Assembly (NCBI GenBank): GCA_964483625.1
Contig: CAZABB010000015.1
Span: 1-45,640, forward strand
DNA from: JAFGQU01 sp964483625
GTDB lineage: Bacteria; Omnitrophota; Gorgyraeia; Duberdicusellales; 4484-171
Length of the DNA stretch: 45,640 nucleotides
Reading direction: 5' to 3'
Made by a program: the position numbers and the translations under genes
Part shown: in pieces, positions 1 through 7,235 of the stretch
Position numbering within the stretch: position 1 is the first letter of the stretch
How the letters are laid out: every line of letters begins with the position of its first letter
The notes under the pieces: model-generated
What the model saw: the letters and a program-made list of their open reading frames with translations, nothing else
What the model was told of the DNA's origin: nothing
The model's database searches: none

Positions 1-51
1 CAAATCTTTCATCAACAATCTCATGTATGAAAATGTTTAAAAGATATTTTG

Positions 52-190
52 TAACCCCGTTGTCCCGTTCGCCCGTTTGCCCGTTGAGCCTCCCGTCTCT
101 GGCGGGATCTCGCAGAAGACGGGACTTTTCTGATGAACGGGAAATTTCGCCGTAGGCGGAATAACTCAGAGCACGGGCTAACGCGTGAAC
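52..190. repeat. Mirrored short-unit repeat element, CCCGTT family (family A), left-edge copy
   Basis: The stretch contains repeated CCCGTT-like units spaced about 7-9 bp apart, then inverted counterparts (GACGGGA, AACGGGA, CACGGGC), with small palindromes inside (TCTGGCGGGA, TTCGCCGTAGGCGGAA). It ends in ACGGGCTAACGCG, which recurs at 37495-37507. It abuts the start codon of the next gene, so the leader of that gene is made of element DNA and shows no clear ribosome binding site. Bases 1-51 show nothing I can identify. Confidence 0.7.
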
Positions 191-194
191 GATT

Positions 195-1043
195 ATGAAA
201 GTTAAATTAATCCAAACTCAGAAAGTTCTTTCCCCGACTCTGATGACCGTAGCCGATTACGCGATCAATCCTTACCGGGGTTGTGAATTCGGCTGTTATT
301 ATTGTTACGCCCGGTTGATCAAAGCCCACACGCGGGGAAAAGATTCCCTCGGCGTAAAAGAAAATGCGCCTCATGTTTTAGCCAGAGAACTCAAAAACCG
401 TAACGTTAGCAGCGTGGTACTGGGATCGAGCTGCGAATGCTTTACCTACGCCGAATCAAGATACCGCCTCACGGCGCGCCTTCTCGCTATACTTCGAGAT
501 CACGACATTCCCGTTACCGTACTCACCAAATCGCCGCTGGTTGCCGAATATGCGCAACAACTCTCCTATAACCCAAAGAACCGGGTTTTTTTCACCTACA
601 ACTTCTCTTCGGAAAAAATAAAATCTTCATGGGAGAAGGCTTCCCCTTCTCTTTCTGCCCGGATTGCGGCGATGCGCACACTTGCCGCCGGCGGGATATC
701 TTTACGAGCTCATATCGGGCCGTTTATCCCCGGGGCTTCGAATCTGGAAGAAATATTCGACACCTTGAAACCCATTACGGCGGCGGTCAATATCGAACTC
801 TACCACCACAAAATGGGCAATTTTGCCTCTCTCCTGGCTGCTGTGAAGACGTACGATTCAGGTGCCGCCGGGAAACTGGCGGCTGTTTACAGATCAGCCG
901 AATCCTACTATAATTTCTCTCAAAAGCTTAAAGAACATATTCTCAAACTCAATGAGTCCTACCGGTACAGGATTTACTACATCGTGCCGGAATATGATAC
1001 CTATTACAATCGTGAGATCGATTATGAACAACCCCTTGTTTAG
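195..1043 (+). CDS. Radical SAM protein, SplB/DNA-repair-photolyase-like family
   Basis: A 282-residue radical SAM enzyme. The 4Fe-4S cluster motif is visible as Cys30, Cys34 and Cys37 in the segment RGCEFGCYYCYA, the C-x3-C-x2-C pattern of the COG1533 (SplB-like) group. The motif lies close to the N terminus, with a TIM-barrel-like remainder (LTKSPL, GGISLRAHIGPFIPG). Substrate is unknown; members of this group are often annotated as DNA repair photolyases by homology only. Its 3' end overlaps the glycosyltransferase start by 20 bp, and a second SplB-like gene ends the same three-gene unit, so the three are probably co-transcribed. No convincing Shine-Dalgarno precedes the ATG because a repeat element abuts it. 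Confidence 0.85.
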   Translation: MKVKLIQTQKVLSPTLMTVADYAINPYRGCEFGCYYCYARLIKAHTRGKDSLGVKENAPHVLARELKNRNVSSVVLGSSCECFTYAESRYRLTARLLAILRDHDIPVTVLTKSPLVAEYAQQLSYNPKNRVFFTYNFSSEKIKSSWEKASPSLSARIAAMRTLAAGGISLRAHIGPFIPGASNLEEIFDTLKPITAAVNIELYHHKMGNFASLLAAVKTYDSGAAGKLAAVYRSAESYYNFSQKLKEHILKLNESYRYRIYYIVPEYDTYYNREIDYEQPLV

Positions 1044-1950
1044 TATCATCATCCCGACGTATAACCGCGCCGATTTCTTAAAGATCGCGATCGAGTCGGT
1101 ACTAAACCAGACCTGTGATGATTTCGAACTGATCATCATCGACGACGGATCGACCGACCACACCCGGGAAACGGTAGAAACATGTATCACGTCACCAGGA
1201 CACCAGGTCACCAGGACACCAGAAACGAACAACGCACGGCGAACGACGCACGACGATTTTTCTGTTATCCGCTATGTTTACCAGGAAAACCAAGGCCCGG
1301 CGGCCGCGCGTAACCGCGGCATCGAGATCTCCCGCGGTGAGTACATTTGCTTCCTCGATTCCGACGACCGCTTCCGTTCGACCAAGCTGGAGGTAACTGC
1401 AACGTTTATCCGACGCTACCGAGCCGCACGGATATTCCATACCCAGGAATTATGGTACCGTAACGGGAAGATGATCCCCCATAAAAAACATCACCGTAAA
1501 CCCGAAGGCCGGGTGCTTGAAAACGCTCTGAAACTATGCTGCATCAGCCTTTCGACCGCGTGCATTCACCGCGACGTTTTTAAAGAAATCGGGGCATTCG
1601 ATGAAACAATGGCGGCTTGTGAAGATTACGATTTCTGGCTCCGGGTAACATCCCGTTATCCGGTCAAACTTATCGATGCCTGTCTGACGATCAAGGAAGG
1701 CGGTAATCCCGACCAGCAGTCAAAGCGTTACCCCGCGATGGACACCTTCCGTCTGTACGCGATCGAAAAACTGATCGTAAACGACACCCTTTCCCCCGTC
1801 GCGTTAACCGCAGCGATTGAGGAATACCGGAATAAATGTTCCATCTACATAAACGGCGCGGCCAAACGGGGCAAACATGACGAAGTAAAAACGTACCAGG
1901 AGAAATTAAAGAAATTCGATCAATTACGCACGACGAACGACAAATTATGA
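1024..1950 (+). CDS. Family 2 glycosyltransferase with in-frame repeat-derived insertion
   Basis: A 308-residue GT-A fold glycosyltransferase. The start of the nucleotide-sugar domain is clear (FSIIIPTYNRADFL, then LIIIDDGSTD), followed by ENQGPAAARN and the metal-binding region FLDSDD. I chose ATG 1024 because the conserved fold begins three residues later; the open frame extends further upstream only inside the previous gene. Between DDGSTDHTRETVE and IRYVYQENQG lie about 28 residues not expected in the family, encoded by tandem repeats at 1191-1255; the last residues (RTTNDKL) are encoded by a related unit at 1926-1941. Donor and acceptor sugars cannot be read from the sequence. Its stop overlaps the next start by 4 bp (ATGA). 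Confidence 0.88.
   Translation: MNNPLFSIIIPTYNRADFLKIAIESVLNQTCDDFELIIIDDGSTDHTRETVETCITSPGHQVTRTPETNNARRTTHDDFSVIRYVYQENQGPAAARNRGIEISRGEYICFLDSDDRFRSTKLEVTATFIRRYRAARIFHTQELWYRNGKMIPHKKHHRKPEGRVLENALKLCCISLSTACIHRDVFKEIGAFDETMAACEDYDFWLRVTSRYPVKLIDACLTIKEGGNPDQQSKRYPAMDTFRLYAIEKLIVNDTLSPVALTAAIEEYRNKCSIYINGAAKRGKHDEVKTYQEKLKKFDQLRTTNDKL
1191..1256 (+). repeat. Tandem short repeats inside the glycosyltransferase gene
   Basis: Bases 1191-1206 and 1207-1222 are identical 16-mers (GTCACCAGGACACCAG), each made of two 8-bp units G(T/A)CACCAG. They are followed by two 14-bp units, GAACAACGCACGGC (1227-1240) and GAACGACGCACGAC (1241-1254), differing at two positions. The 11-mer ACGCACGACGA at 1246-1256 occurs again at 1926-1936. 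The reading frame stays open throughout. Confidence 0.9.
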
Positions 1951-3338
1951 TGCTGGATGATTTGAAAACAAAAATGGAAGTCGAATTTAATTTCCGCCTA
2001 AACCGGAACCAATGGCGGGATATCAAACGGTTGATCTATGAGATCACCCGTCGGGACGGAGTATCGGCAGAGAACATCCTGGCCTCTTTAGGAACAAACA
2101 ATACGATTAAAAAGGTGAGCGGACGGAATACTTTCTTTGCGATAAAAAAAGGACTTATCGAACGACGGTACCCTCTGACCGCACAAAGACAACGCATCGA
2201 TACAAAAGACGTTTTTCTCGCTGACATAAAAGGACATTGCCGGGAAAATGCTCGAGTGATAACCCCGTTCATACCGGAAAAAGTATTCATTGAAAAAGAC
2301 GCACGGGGAAGTTATCTCGAAGACCGATTCCGAAAAGAATTTCCCGAGGTCCCCTGCGAAGAGCTTCGATACAGCGGTGAATATATCAAAAAAAACAAGT
2401 TTTCTCTTGACCAATTGAAACGACCGCTTGTCTTTATCGTAAAAGAACGCTGGGATTTCATCAAACCCTGCCCCTGCACCTCCCACTGTTTAAGTTGCCG
2501 GTATTGGATACTAAACCTGGGCTTCGGCTGTCCTTTTGACTGCTCATACTGTTTCTTACAGCAATACGCCAACTTCCCCGGCATCGTTCTGCCGGCAAAC
2601 CTCGATGATTTTTTTAAACAGTTCGATACGTTTTACCGTAAAATCAAGCTGCCGATACGTATCGGTACGGGAGAATTCTGCGACTCACTGGCCTTAGACG
2701 ATATTACGGGGTATTCCCGACAACTCATAGATTACTTCCGTGATAAGAACCTGTTTTTTGAACTGAAAACAAAAAGCGCCAACATCGCCAATCTGCTCAA
2801 AATCAAAGCCGCCGCCAACATCGTCATCGCCTTTTCGCTCAACCCGCAAACGATCATCGATTCCGAAGAACCGGGCGCAGCGTCTTTAGCCGAACGCCTG
2901 AATGCGGCACGGGCCGTACAAAAAGCCGGATATTCGGTTGCGTTTCATTTCGACCCGATCATTTATTCACATCACTGGGAAGATCAATACCGGAGCGTCA
3001 TCGAGAAACTTTACCGCACCCTCAACCCCCCGTTGAGCTGGATCAGCCTGGGAACATTACGCTCGGCGCGGGAACTCAAAACCGCCGTCGAGCAAAGATT
3101 CCCTCACAGTACCATTTTCTACGGAGAATTGTTTCTGGGAAAAGATAAGAAATTGCGCTATCCGGCTTTCCTTAAGACCGAGATGTTTAAGAAAATGGCC
3201 GGGTGGATACGAGATTACGATATCAAAACTCCTCTGTACCTGTGCATGGAACCGAAAGGCATCTGGCAGGCCTGCGGGTTGAAACCCGATACATCTCAAG
3301 ACGTAGAACGAACTCTTCTCTCACCAAGAATAGACTAA
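1947..3338 (+). CDS. splB: Spore-photoproduct-lyase-like radical SAM protein with N-terminal extension
   Basis: A 463-residue protein. The radical SAM cluster motif is Cys195, Cys199, Cys202 (GCPFDCSYC), preceded by a second Cys-rich segment (Cys175, 177, 181, 184) that resembles the KPCP...C..YWxLNLG region of spore photoproduct lyase. The C-terminal part (YYSHHWEDQY-like IYSHHWEDQY, LGTLR, CMEP) also fits that family. Known SplB proteins are about 340 residues and start near the equivalent of residue 105 (PFIPEKVFIEKDA); the first ~105 residues here are an extra, basic and probably helical domain I do not recognise. In spore formers the enzyme reverses spore photoproduct; nothing here indicates sporulation, so a different DNA-repair substrate is possible. 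The start overlaps the glycosyltransferase stop (ATGA). Confidence 0.8.
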   Translation: MMLDDLKTKMEVEFNFRLNRNQWRDIKRLIYEITRRDGVSAENILASLGTNNTIKKVSGRNTFFAIKKGLIERRYPLTAQRQRIDTKDVFLADIKGHCRENARVITPFIPEKVFIEKDARGSYLEDRFRKEFPEVPCEELRYSGEYIKKNKFSLDQLKRPLVFIVKERWDFIKPCPCTSHCLSCRYWILNLGFGCPFDCSYCFLQQYANFPGIVLPANLDDFFKQFDTFYRKIKLPIRIGTGEFCDSLALDDITGYSRQLIDYFRDKNLFFELKTKSANIANLLKIKAAANIVIAFSLNPQTIIDSEEPGAASLAERLNAARAVQKAGYSVAFHFDPIIYSHHWEDQYRSVIEKLYRTLNPPLSWISLGTLRSARELKTAVEQRFPHSTIFYGELFLGKDKKLRYPAFLKTEMFKKMAGWIRDYDIKTPLYLCMEPKGIWQACGLKPDTSQDVERTLLSPRID

Positions 3339-4220
3339 AGAAGAAATCAGTTGAGTATCACTCTCTTTGGTACCGGGTGAAGGTTCGGCGTCATAATCCC
3401 AGATAAAGCTCACCTTAAGCGCCAGGTGCTCATTGAGCGCATTGGTAAGAGATGTCTCCGAACGCAGGCGATATGAAGACAATTTCTCCCAGGAAGGATA
3501 GAGGGTGATATCTTCGGAAATCGTTGTGTTTTCGAACAATTGTTTCTCCAGGAAGCCCCGCGGCACAAACACGAATTCATTCCTGTTTTTGGTATTATCC
3601 CGGAAATTGGTATGTTCGAAACCGAGCGCCCCTTCGACCATCGCTTTAAACTCATCGGTATCACTAAACCAGTAGCCGACACCGGCCGAAGGAATGAACC
3701 GGTACGCGATATTACCGAAATGGTCATGGTCGGCTTCCAGTTTAGCAAAATGATACCATCTTTTGTCCGTCCAGCTCCGGCCGTACCGGATGAGCCCGTA
3801 CCATTTCTGCGTATCCATCTTCTTATCGGTCGAAGCGTAATAGGTATTGCCTTTTAAGGTGAACTCATCACGTTCAGTCTTACGCTTCGCCTTCGCCTGC
3901 GCGGAAAACTGGCGGTTCTGGGTATTACCGTTCGCCTGGCTGAATCCCAGCGCGATCTCACTGCTCCACAGTTTCTTCGCTTTCTCTTTTTGTTTGGCGG
4001 CGAGGATCTCTCGGTCGGTCATGATCTTCTCGACGAACACCCGGTCAATGGTGATCGTTCCCATGGCTTCGGTAGTAAGCGTAATCTTACCGGCGGAAGC
4101 ATCGAGGATATCACCGGTAACCTTATCTCCGTTGTTCAGATATATCTCGTCACCAAAAGCAAAGACAATACCCGCTATTAAAAACAGTACGACCAGCAAA
4201 CCTCTCATAACTTGAGTCAT
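3321..4220 (-). CDS. DUF481 (YdiY-like) outer-membrane beta-barrel protein
   Basis: A 299-residue exported protein. Residues 1-23 form a signal peptide (hydrophobic LLVVLFLIAGIVFAFG). Residues ~24-70 form a small module with the pattern DxIxLxxGxxVxGDIL that also begins the exported protein at 5039-6256. From about residue 85 on, alternating-residue strands (WSSEIALGFSQANGN, TFKGNTYYAS-like, WYGLIRYGRSW) and the terminal aromatic residue (LVYSW) indicate a DUF481 beta-barrel of the outer membrane. ATG 4220 is preceded by AGAGGAG at a good distance. The gene converges on the radical SAM gene with an 18-bp 3' overlap. A TTGACG/TATTAA promoter lies upstream. Function of the family is not established. 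Confidence 0.85.
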   Translation of the reverse strand: MTQVMRGLLVVLFLIAGIVFAFGDEIYLNNGDKVTGDILDASAGKITLTTEAMGTITIDRVFVEKIMTDREILAAKQKEKAKKLWSSEIALGFSQANGNTQNRQFSAQAKAKRKTERDEFTLKGNTYYASTDKKMDTQKWYGLIRYGRSWTDKRWYHFAKLEADHDHFGNIAYRFIPSAGVGYWFSDTDEFKAMVEGALGFEHTNFRDNTKNRNEFVFVPRGFLEKQLFENTTISEDITLYPSWEKLSSYRLRSETSLTNALNEHLALKVSFIWDYDAEPSPGTKESDTQLISSLVYSW

Positions 4221-4266
4221 TGGTTCTCCTCTTTATGGCACCGGTATTATTATATATCGGCGCTCA

Positions 4267-4324
4267 TTGTAATCGTGCCTTAATCACCGTAATCAGTAGC
4301 TATTGCCTTTTACAATAGCTACTA
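4267..4324. repeat. Short-unit repeat with hairpin, AATCACxGTAATC family (family F), in the DUF481 leader
   Basis: Units TTGTAATCGTG and TTAATCACCGTAATCAG are followed by a perfect 11-bp inverted repeat, AGTAGCTATTG / CAATAGCTACT, separated by 7 bp. TTAATCACC(G/T)xAATCAG recurs at 24023-24040. It lies between the predicted promoter and the start codon of the DUF481 gene, so it should be transcribed as part of the leader. Confidence 0.7.
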
Positions 4325-4336
4325 AAAACGCGAATA

Positions 4337-4366
4337 TTAATATACATACATTACCGGAGCCGTCAA
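4337..4366 (-). promoter_or_regulatory. Sigma70-type promoter for the DUF481 gene
   Basis: On the minus strand TTGACG (4366-4361) is followed after 18 bp by TATTAA (4342-4337). A TATATT hexamer with 16-bp spacing overlaps it. The predicted transcript would have a leader of about 110 nt containing the family F repeat. Confidence 0.55.
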
Positions 4367-4399
4367 GATGATTTTTCAGGAGACCCCTTTGTGTTCCCA

Positions 4400-4800
4400 G
4401 AGCGGCTCAATGAGACTTGCGATCCGCCTCTGGCGGATCGTGTAGTCGAATTAGTCCCGAAGTCTTTGAGAAAAATATCGCAGAGATTTTTCGATTATGT
4501 AGAGACAAGGGGAAACGACCATCGCGAAGCGATTCTGAACAGACTATCCCCGGTCGTTCCCGGTCTATTTCCCGCAATACCTTCGTCGTAAAAAGATCAA
4601 AAACGGAAGCGAACCGACCCACGCGTCGCTCACGTATAGTTCGCTCCTCATAAAGGGGAAACTACGTTTCCCCTCTCTGACGCCCCGAAATGAACATGTT
4701 TTACTTCGGGGCTGTCACTCCCCTTCCTTACGAGGAAGCGAAGATGCCTTGAGGGAAAATATCTTTTCCCTCAAACTCCCTTTGTGCGTCGGCGTTCCGA
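4400..4800. other. Hairpin-dense non-coding tract
   Basis: At least seven short inverted repeats follow one another: 4420-4440 (9-bp stem, 3-nt loop), 4470-4492, 4521-4533, 4654-4674 (9-bp stem, 3-nt loop), 4682-4712 (8-bp stem), 4723-4738, and 4749-4774 (11-bp perfect stem, 4-nt loop). Both strands have short open frames here, but none has a ribosome binding site or recognisable protein, and the palindromes argue against coding. It may be a structured RNA or a decayed mobile element. It does not contain motifs I would expect of tmRNA, RNase P RNA or SRP RNA. Confidence 0.5.
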
Positions 4801-4804
4801 TTCA
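4777..4804 (+). other. Segment resembling a tRNA 3' half
   Basis: TGCGTCGGCG followed by TTCCGATTC, read on the plus strand, resembles the variable/T-arm part of the neighbouring tRNA-Phe (TGCGTCGGCGG then TTCGATTCC), which is encoded on the opposite strand. The shared run is 10 identical bases with an indel after it. It could be a tRNA relic or a former attachment site; chance is not excluded. Confidence 0.3.
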
Positions 4805-4818
4805 ACACCTCCTCAAAT

Positions 4819-4859
4819 ATTAAACGCCCGACACCTACAAGAGGTATCGGGCGTTTAAT
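4819..4859 (-). terminator. Hairpin terminator downstream of tRNA-Phe
   Basis: A 13-bp perfect stem (ATTAAACGCCCGA / TCGGGCGTTTAAT) with a second small stem (ACCT/AGGT) inside the loop begins 4 nt after the tRNA 3' end. The T-rich descending arm and AATATTT on the minus side make it a good intrinsic terminator; it may act in both directions. Confidence 0.75.
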
Positions 4860-4862
4860 ACG

Positions 4863-4935
4863 TGCCGAGAGACGGAATCGAACCGCCGACGCAGGGATTT
4901 TCAGTCCCTCGCTCTACCTACTGAGCTATCTCGGC
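4863..4935 (-). tRNA. tRNA-Phe (anticodon GAA), no encoded CCA
   Basis: The 73-nt minus-strand gene folds as a standard cloverleaf: acceptor GCCGAGA/TCTCGGC, D arm GCTC...GAGC, anticodon stem AGGGA/TCCCT around loop CTGAAAA (anticodon GAA), and T arm GGCGG-TTCGATT-CCGTC. After discriminator A the genome reads CGT, so CCA is not encoded and must be added, fitting the cca gene at 36114-37400. It has its own promoter and a hairpin terminator and is surrounded by non-coding DNA. Confidence 0.97.
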
Positions 4936-4981
4936 ACTATCAACGGGAAGGAAGTCATACGCTCAAAAAGAACAGAGATGA

Positions 4982-5009
4982 ATTATAGCACAGACACCTT
5001 TAAGCGCAA
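4982..5009 (-). promoter_or_regulatory. Extended -10 promoter for tRNA-Phe
   Basis: On the minus strand TTGCGC (5009-5004), a 16-bp spacer ending in TGC, and a perfect TATAAT (4987-4982). The TGnTATAAT extended -10 supports it. The tRNA 5' end is about 47 nt downstream. Confidence 0.75.
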
Positions 5010-5038
5010 GGAGATTTTTAGAATTTATCCGACGGGTC

Positions 5039-6256
5039 TTAGAACGGTTCAAAACTGATCGTACTTTCAATCGATATCGGCCAGCTTGTACCAAGGGGTA
5101 TCTTTTCACCCGAAATAACAAGCACTTTTCCCCCTATTTTCTGGCTAACCTGCCCCCGAATCGTCCAGCCCCTGTCAACATCCAGAATCGTCGATCCCTC
5201 CTGGGAGCCTGAAACTTCATACCGGAGAGACATTCCGCCCATATTGACCGGATCGGATTCATCCCGGGAATGGATCACCGAAGACGACTTCACCCGAGCC
5301 TGTCCGGAAGAAATATCATCCAACGTATACGTCGTCACTACCCGCATGGGAAATCCGATCGCTGTATCCTCGGTTTTTTCCCAAGAATCACCGACTCTGA
5401 CCGGAAAGGAAGGATATACCGCAAAGAGATTTCCGATGCTGTCTTTCAGCGCCTGATCTCCGAATTGTTCAGAAAGAGTTTCTTTTACGGTATTTTCATC
5501 TGCCCCTTCGGGTATCGACATCCGCTGCAGTAATTTATCCAGGATAAAATCCATTCCCGTGACACTGATAATCTCACCGGTTTCCGAGACCGTGATGCGG
5601 AAAGATTCTCCGACCATAACGTCATATCCTAACGCCGCGGGATGAACTTTCTGAGGAGGATTATCTGAATCATAACTTACGTATCCAAAGGGCCCATGCT
5701 GATTGAACCGGATGGAATCATACCGTATAGCGATAATCATATCTCCGGAAGAATTGACTTCTTCTACCGTATACACATAGCTGAATTCGGTATCCTGAAG
5801 GATTTCCTGAATCTGCCCGCCGATATCCTGAACAATCTTCTGATTGGTCATATACCGGATATTATATTGAAAACCTTCCGATAAGTTTAACTCAAGAAGA
5901 ACTTCTCCCCCGGTGGATTTTTTCGATTCAGGCGATGGTTGCCCCCAGGATTGAGTATCCCGGTCAGATTGCCGGGGAAAACTATCCCGATCCGATTCTT
6001 CCGCCGGGACACCCTGCGTCGTCGATACGCCGGAAACCGGCTCCCCGTTTATCCTCTCAATATCTTCGATATAGTACGTCATCGGAGTCCCGTAATAATC
6101 AAATTCCACCGAACGGGAATCTCTTTCCAGGATATCCCCCTCGATGATCCGACCGTCTTTAAACCGGATCGTATCGGCCCCGGCCTGGAAACCCATCGCC
6201 CCCCAGGAAAACATCACGACAATCAGTACCTGACGTACCACTTTTTTTAAAACCAT
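5039..6256 (-). CDS. Exported protein of unknown function, DUF6263-like
   Basis: A 405-residue protein. A signal peptide covers about residues 1-28 (KKVVRQVLIVVMFSW...GAD). Residues ~29-72 hold a small beta-rich module (DTIRFKDGRIIEGDIL ... YYIEDIERI) that matches the start of the DUF481 protein at 3321-4220. A Ser/Gln/Asp-rich linker (~75-112) leads to a beta-rich C-terminal domain (ELNLSEGFQYNIRYMTNQKI, RITVSETGEIISVTGMDF, FPVRVGDSWEKT, DVDRGWTIRG) whose layout resembles DUF6263-type periplasmic proteins. The ATG follows AAGGAGAAACGAG. A CTGACA-17-TATAAC promoter overlaps the stop codon of the upstream gene. No enzymatic motif is visible. Confidence 0.75.
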   Translation of the reverse strand: MVLKKVVRQVLIVVMFSWGAMGFQAGADTIRFKDGRIIEGDILERDSRSVEFDYYGTPMTYYIEDIERINGEPVSGVSTTQGVPAEESDRDSFPRQSDRDTQSWGQPSPESKKSTGGEVLLELNLSEGFQYNIRYMTNQKIVQDIGGQIQEILQDTEFSYVYTVEEVNSSGDMIIAIRYDSIRFNQHGPFGYVSYDSDNPPQKVHPAALGYDVMVGESFRITVSETGEIISVTGMDFILDKLLQRMSIPEGADENTVKETLSEQFGDQALKDSIGNLFAVYPSFPVRVGDSWEKTEDTAIGFPMRVVTTYTLDDISSGQARVKSSSVIHSRDESDPVNMGGMSLRYEVSGSQEGSTILDVDRGWTIRGQVSQKIGGKVLVISGEKIPLGTSWPISIESTISFEPF

Positions 6257-6297
6257 CTCGTTTCTCCTTGCTCTCAGAAAAGTCTTCCTGGCTATAC

Positions 6298-6326
6298 GTT
6301 ATAGATATGACCTAGTCCTTTGTCAG
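6298..6326 (-). promoter_or_regulatory. Promoter for the DUF6263-like gene
   Basis: On the minus strand CTGACA (6326-6321), 17-bp spacer, TATAAC (6303-6298). The -35 hexamer overlaps the stop codon of the upstream gene. Confidence 0.6.
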
Positions 6327-6865
6327 GAATGGAAAGCGCCGGCATGCTCTTCATTATTGCGGGAGATCATCATTAAAATCTTGCGCATCTCGCGGCGGTT
6401 CTGATTTACCCCCAGGATCATCTGAAACCATTCATAGACATCAAAAACTTTCTCCTGGGCCTGTTCGAACTGGCCCTTCTTTGCCCGCCGGTCGATCTCC
6501 ATACACATTTCACATATCCGTGACGGTAAAAACATCGAATACTCCTGGATAAGGTTCGATAAAGACGTCTCCATCCTCCGTCCTCTATATATGATAATAA
6601 ACGGCATCTGCCATAATTTCAATGCCGAATGAGGATCGATCTTTCTCTCCTGCTCGATCGCCAGCCAGCAGAGCGCGATAACCTGGTTCATTTTCATGGC
6701 AAATTCAATCAGTTTGTCGTAATGGGGGGGGTGAGAACGGGTTGGGTTACTGGAAGAAGAATTGTACGCCGGCCGTATTTTGCGCCATATCGCAATATAC
6801 CCTATTGATACCGCAGCCGCCAGGAAGATTCCGTCGACGGCCATCCGGATAAGGATTTCATTCAT
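6323..6865 (-). CDS. Membrane-anchored protein of unknown function
   Basis: A 180-residue protein that I do not recognise. One N-terminal transmembrane helix is visible (residues ~5-25, MAVDGIFLAAAVSIGYIAIW), then a short Ser/Pro/His-rich linker and a helical cytoplasmic or periplasmic domain with many charged and aromatic residues (IALCWLAIEQERKID, YEWFQMILGVNQNRREMRKIL). I chose ATG 6865 because AAGGAGAGG lies 7-9 nt upstream and the stop of the preceding 50-aa gene is just ahead of it; a GTG at 6913 would place the start inside that gene. It is the last of three closely spaced small membrane-protein genes. Confidence 0.7.
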   Translation of the reverse strand: MNEILIRMAVDGIFLAAAVSIGYIAIWRKIRPAYNSSSSNPTRSHPPHYDKLIEFAMKMNQVIALCWLAIEQERKIDPHSALKLWQMPFIIIYRGRRMETSLSNLIQEYSMFLPSRICEMCMEIDRRAKKGQFEQAQEKVFDVYEWFQMILGVNQNRREMRKILMMISRNNEEHAGAFHS

Positions 6866-6891
6866 AAGCAGCCTCTCCTTCTTACTGCTTC

Positions 6892-7044
6892 CTATTGAGC
6901 GCAATCGCTGCACGCCGATTCATGGCGTGAAGAGGATAAATACAACCCCCCGCTTTGCGACACGAAAATAACGGCGATGATACATGAAATCACGCCCAGA
7001 AGTAACAAGGGAATCATTTTATTTCTGCCCCACAATCGATTCAT
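6892..7044 (-). CDS. Small membrane protein, 50 aa
   Basis: The reading frame gives a basic start (MNRLWGRNK), one hydrophobic helix (MIPLLLLGVISCIIAVIFV) and a polar tail ending HESACSDCAQ with a CxxC pair. GGA lies 8-10 nt before the ATG. It is separated by 26 bp from the 54-aa gene upstream and by 26 bp from the 180-aa gene downstream, so all three are probably co-transcribed. No family is recognised. Confidence 0.5.
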   Translation of the reverse strand: MNRLWGRNKMIPLLLLGVISCIIAVIFVSQSGGLYLSSSRHESACSDCAQ

Positions 7045-7070
7045 ATACAATTCCGGGCAGGGATCCTATG

Positions 7071-7235
7071 TTACCGGTCGATACGCAAATTAACGATTCG
7101 ACCGGTAATTACGTTGGCACGGACGATCTCATTCTCCTTCGGAGCATGAAAATCATATTTGGGATAGACAAGATACACCATAAGCGAAACAAGAAGGATA
7201 AGAATAACGACTTGTATGAATGTTACCCATTTCAT
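7071..7235 (-). CDS. Small membrane protein, 54 aa
   Basis: The frame begins MKWVTFIQVVILILLVSLMV, a single transmembrane helix, followed by a tail rich in charged residues (PKYDFHAPKENEIV) ending in LRIDR. The ribosome binding site is excellent: AAAGGAGG centred about 12 nt before the ATG. That and the following two spaced genes make it likely to be real. No homologue comes to mind; orientation would be a short N-terminus with the tail on the other side of the membrane. Confidence 0.65.
   Translation of the reverse strand: MKWVTFIQVVILILLVSLMVYLVYPKYDFHAPKENEIVRANVITGRIVNLRIDR

Noticed and set aside
1191..1256. Possible CRISPR array
   Set aside because: Units are 8-16 bp with no spacers, and no cas genes are present.
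4391..4653. Overlapping open frames of 66-78 codons on both strands
   Set aside because: They lie across consecutive palindromes, lack ribosome binding sites, and give low-complexity basic translations without family features.
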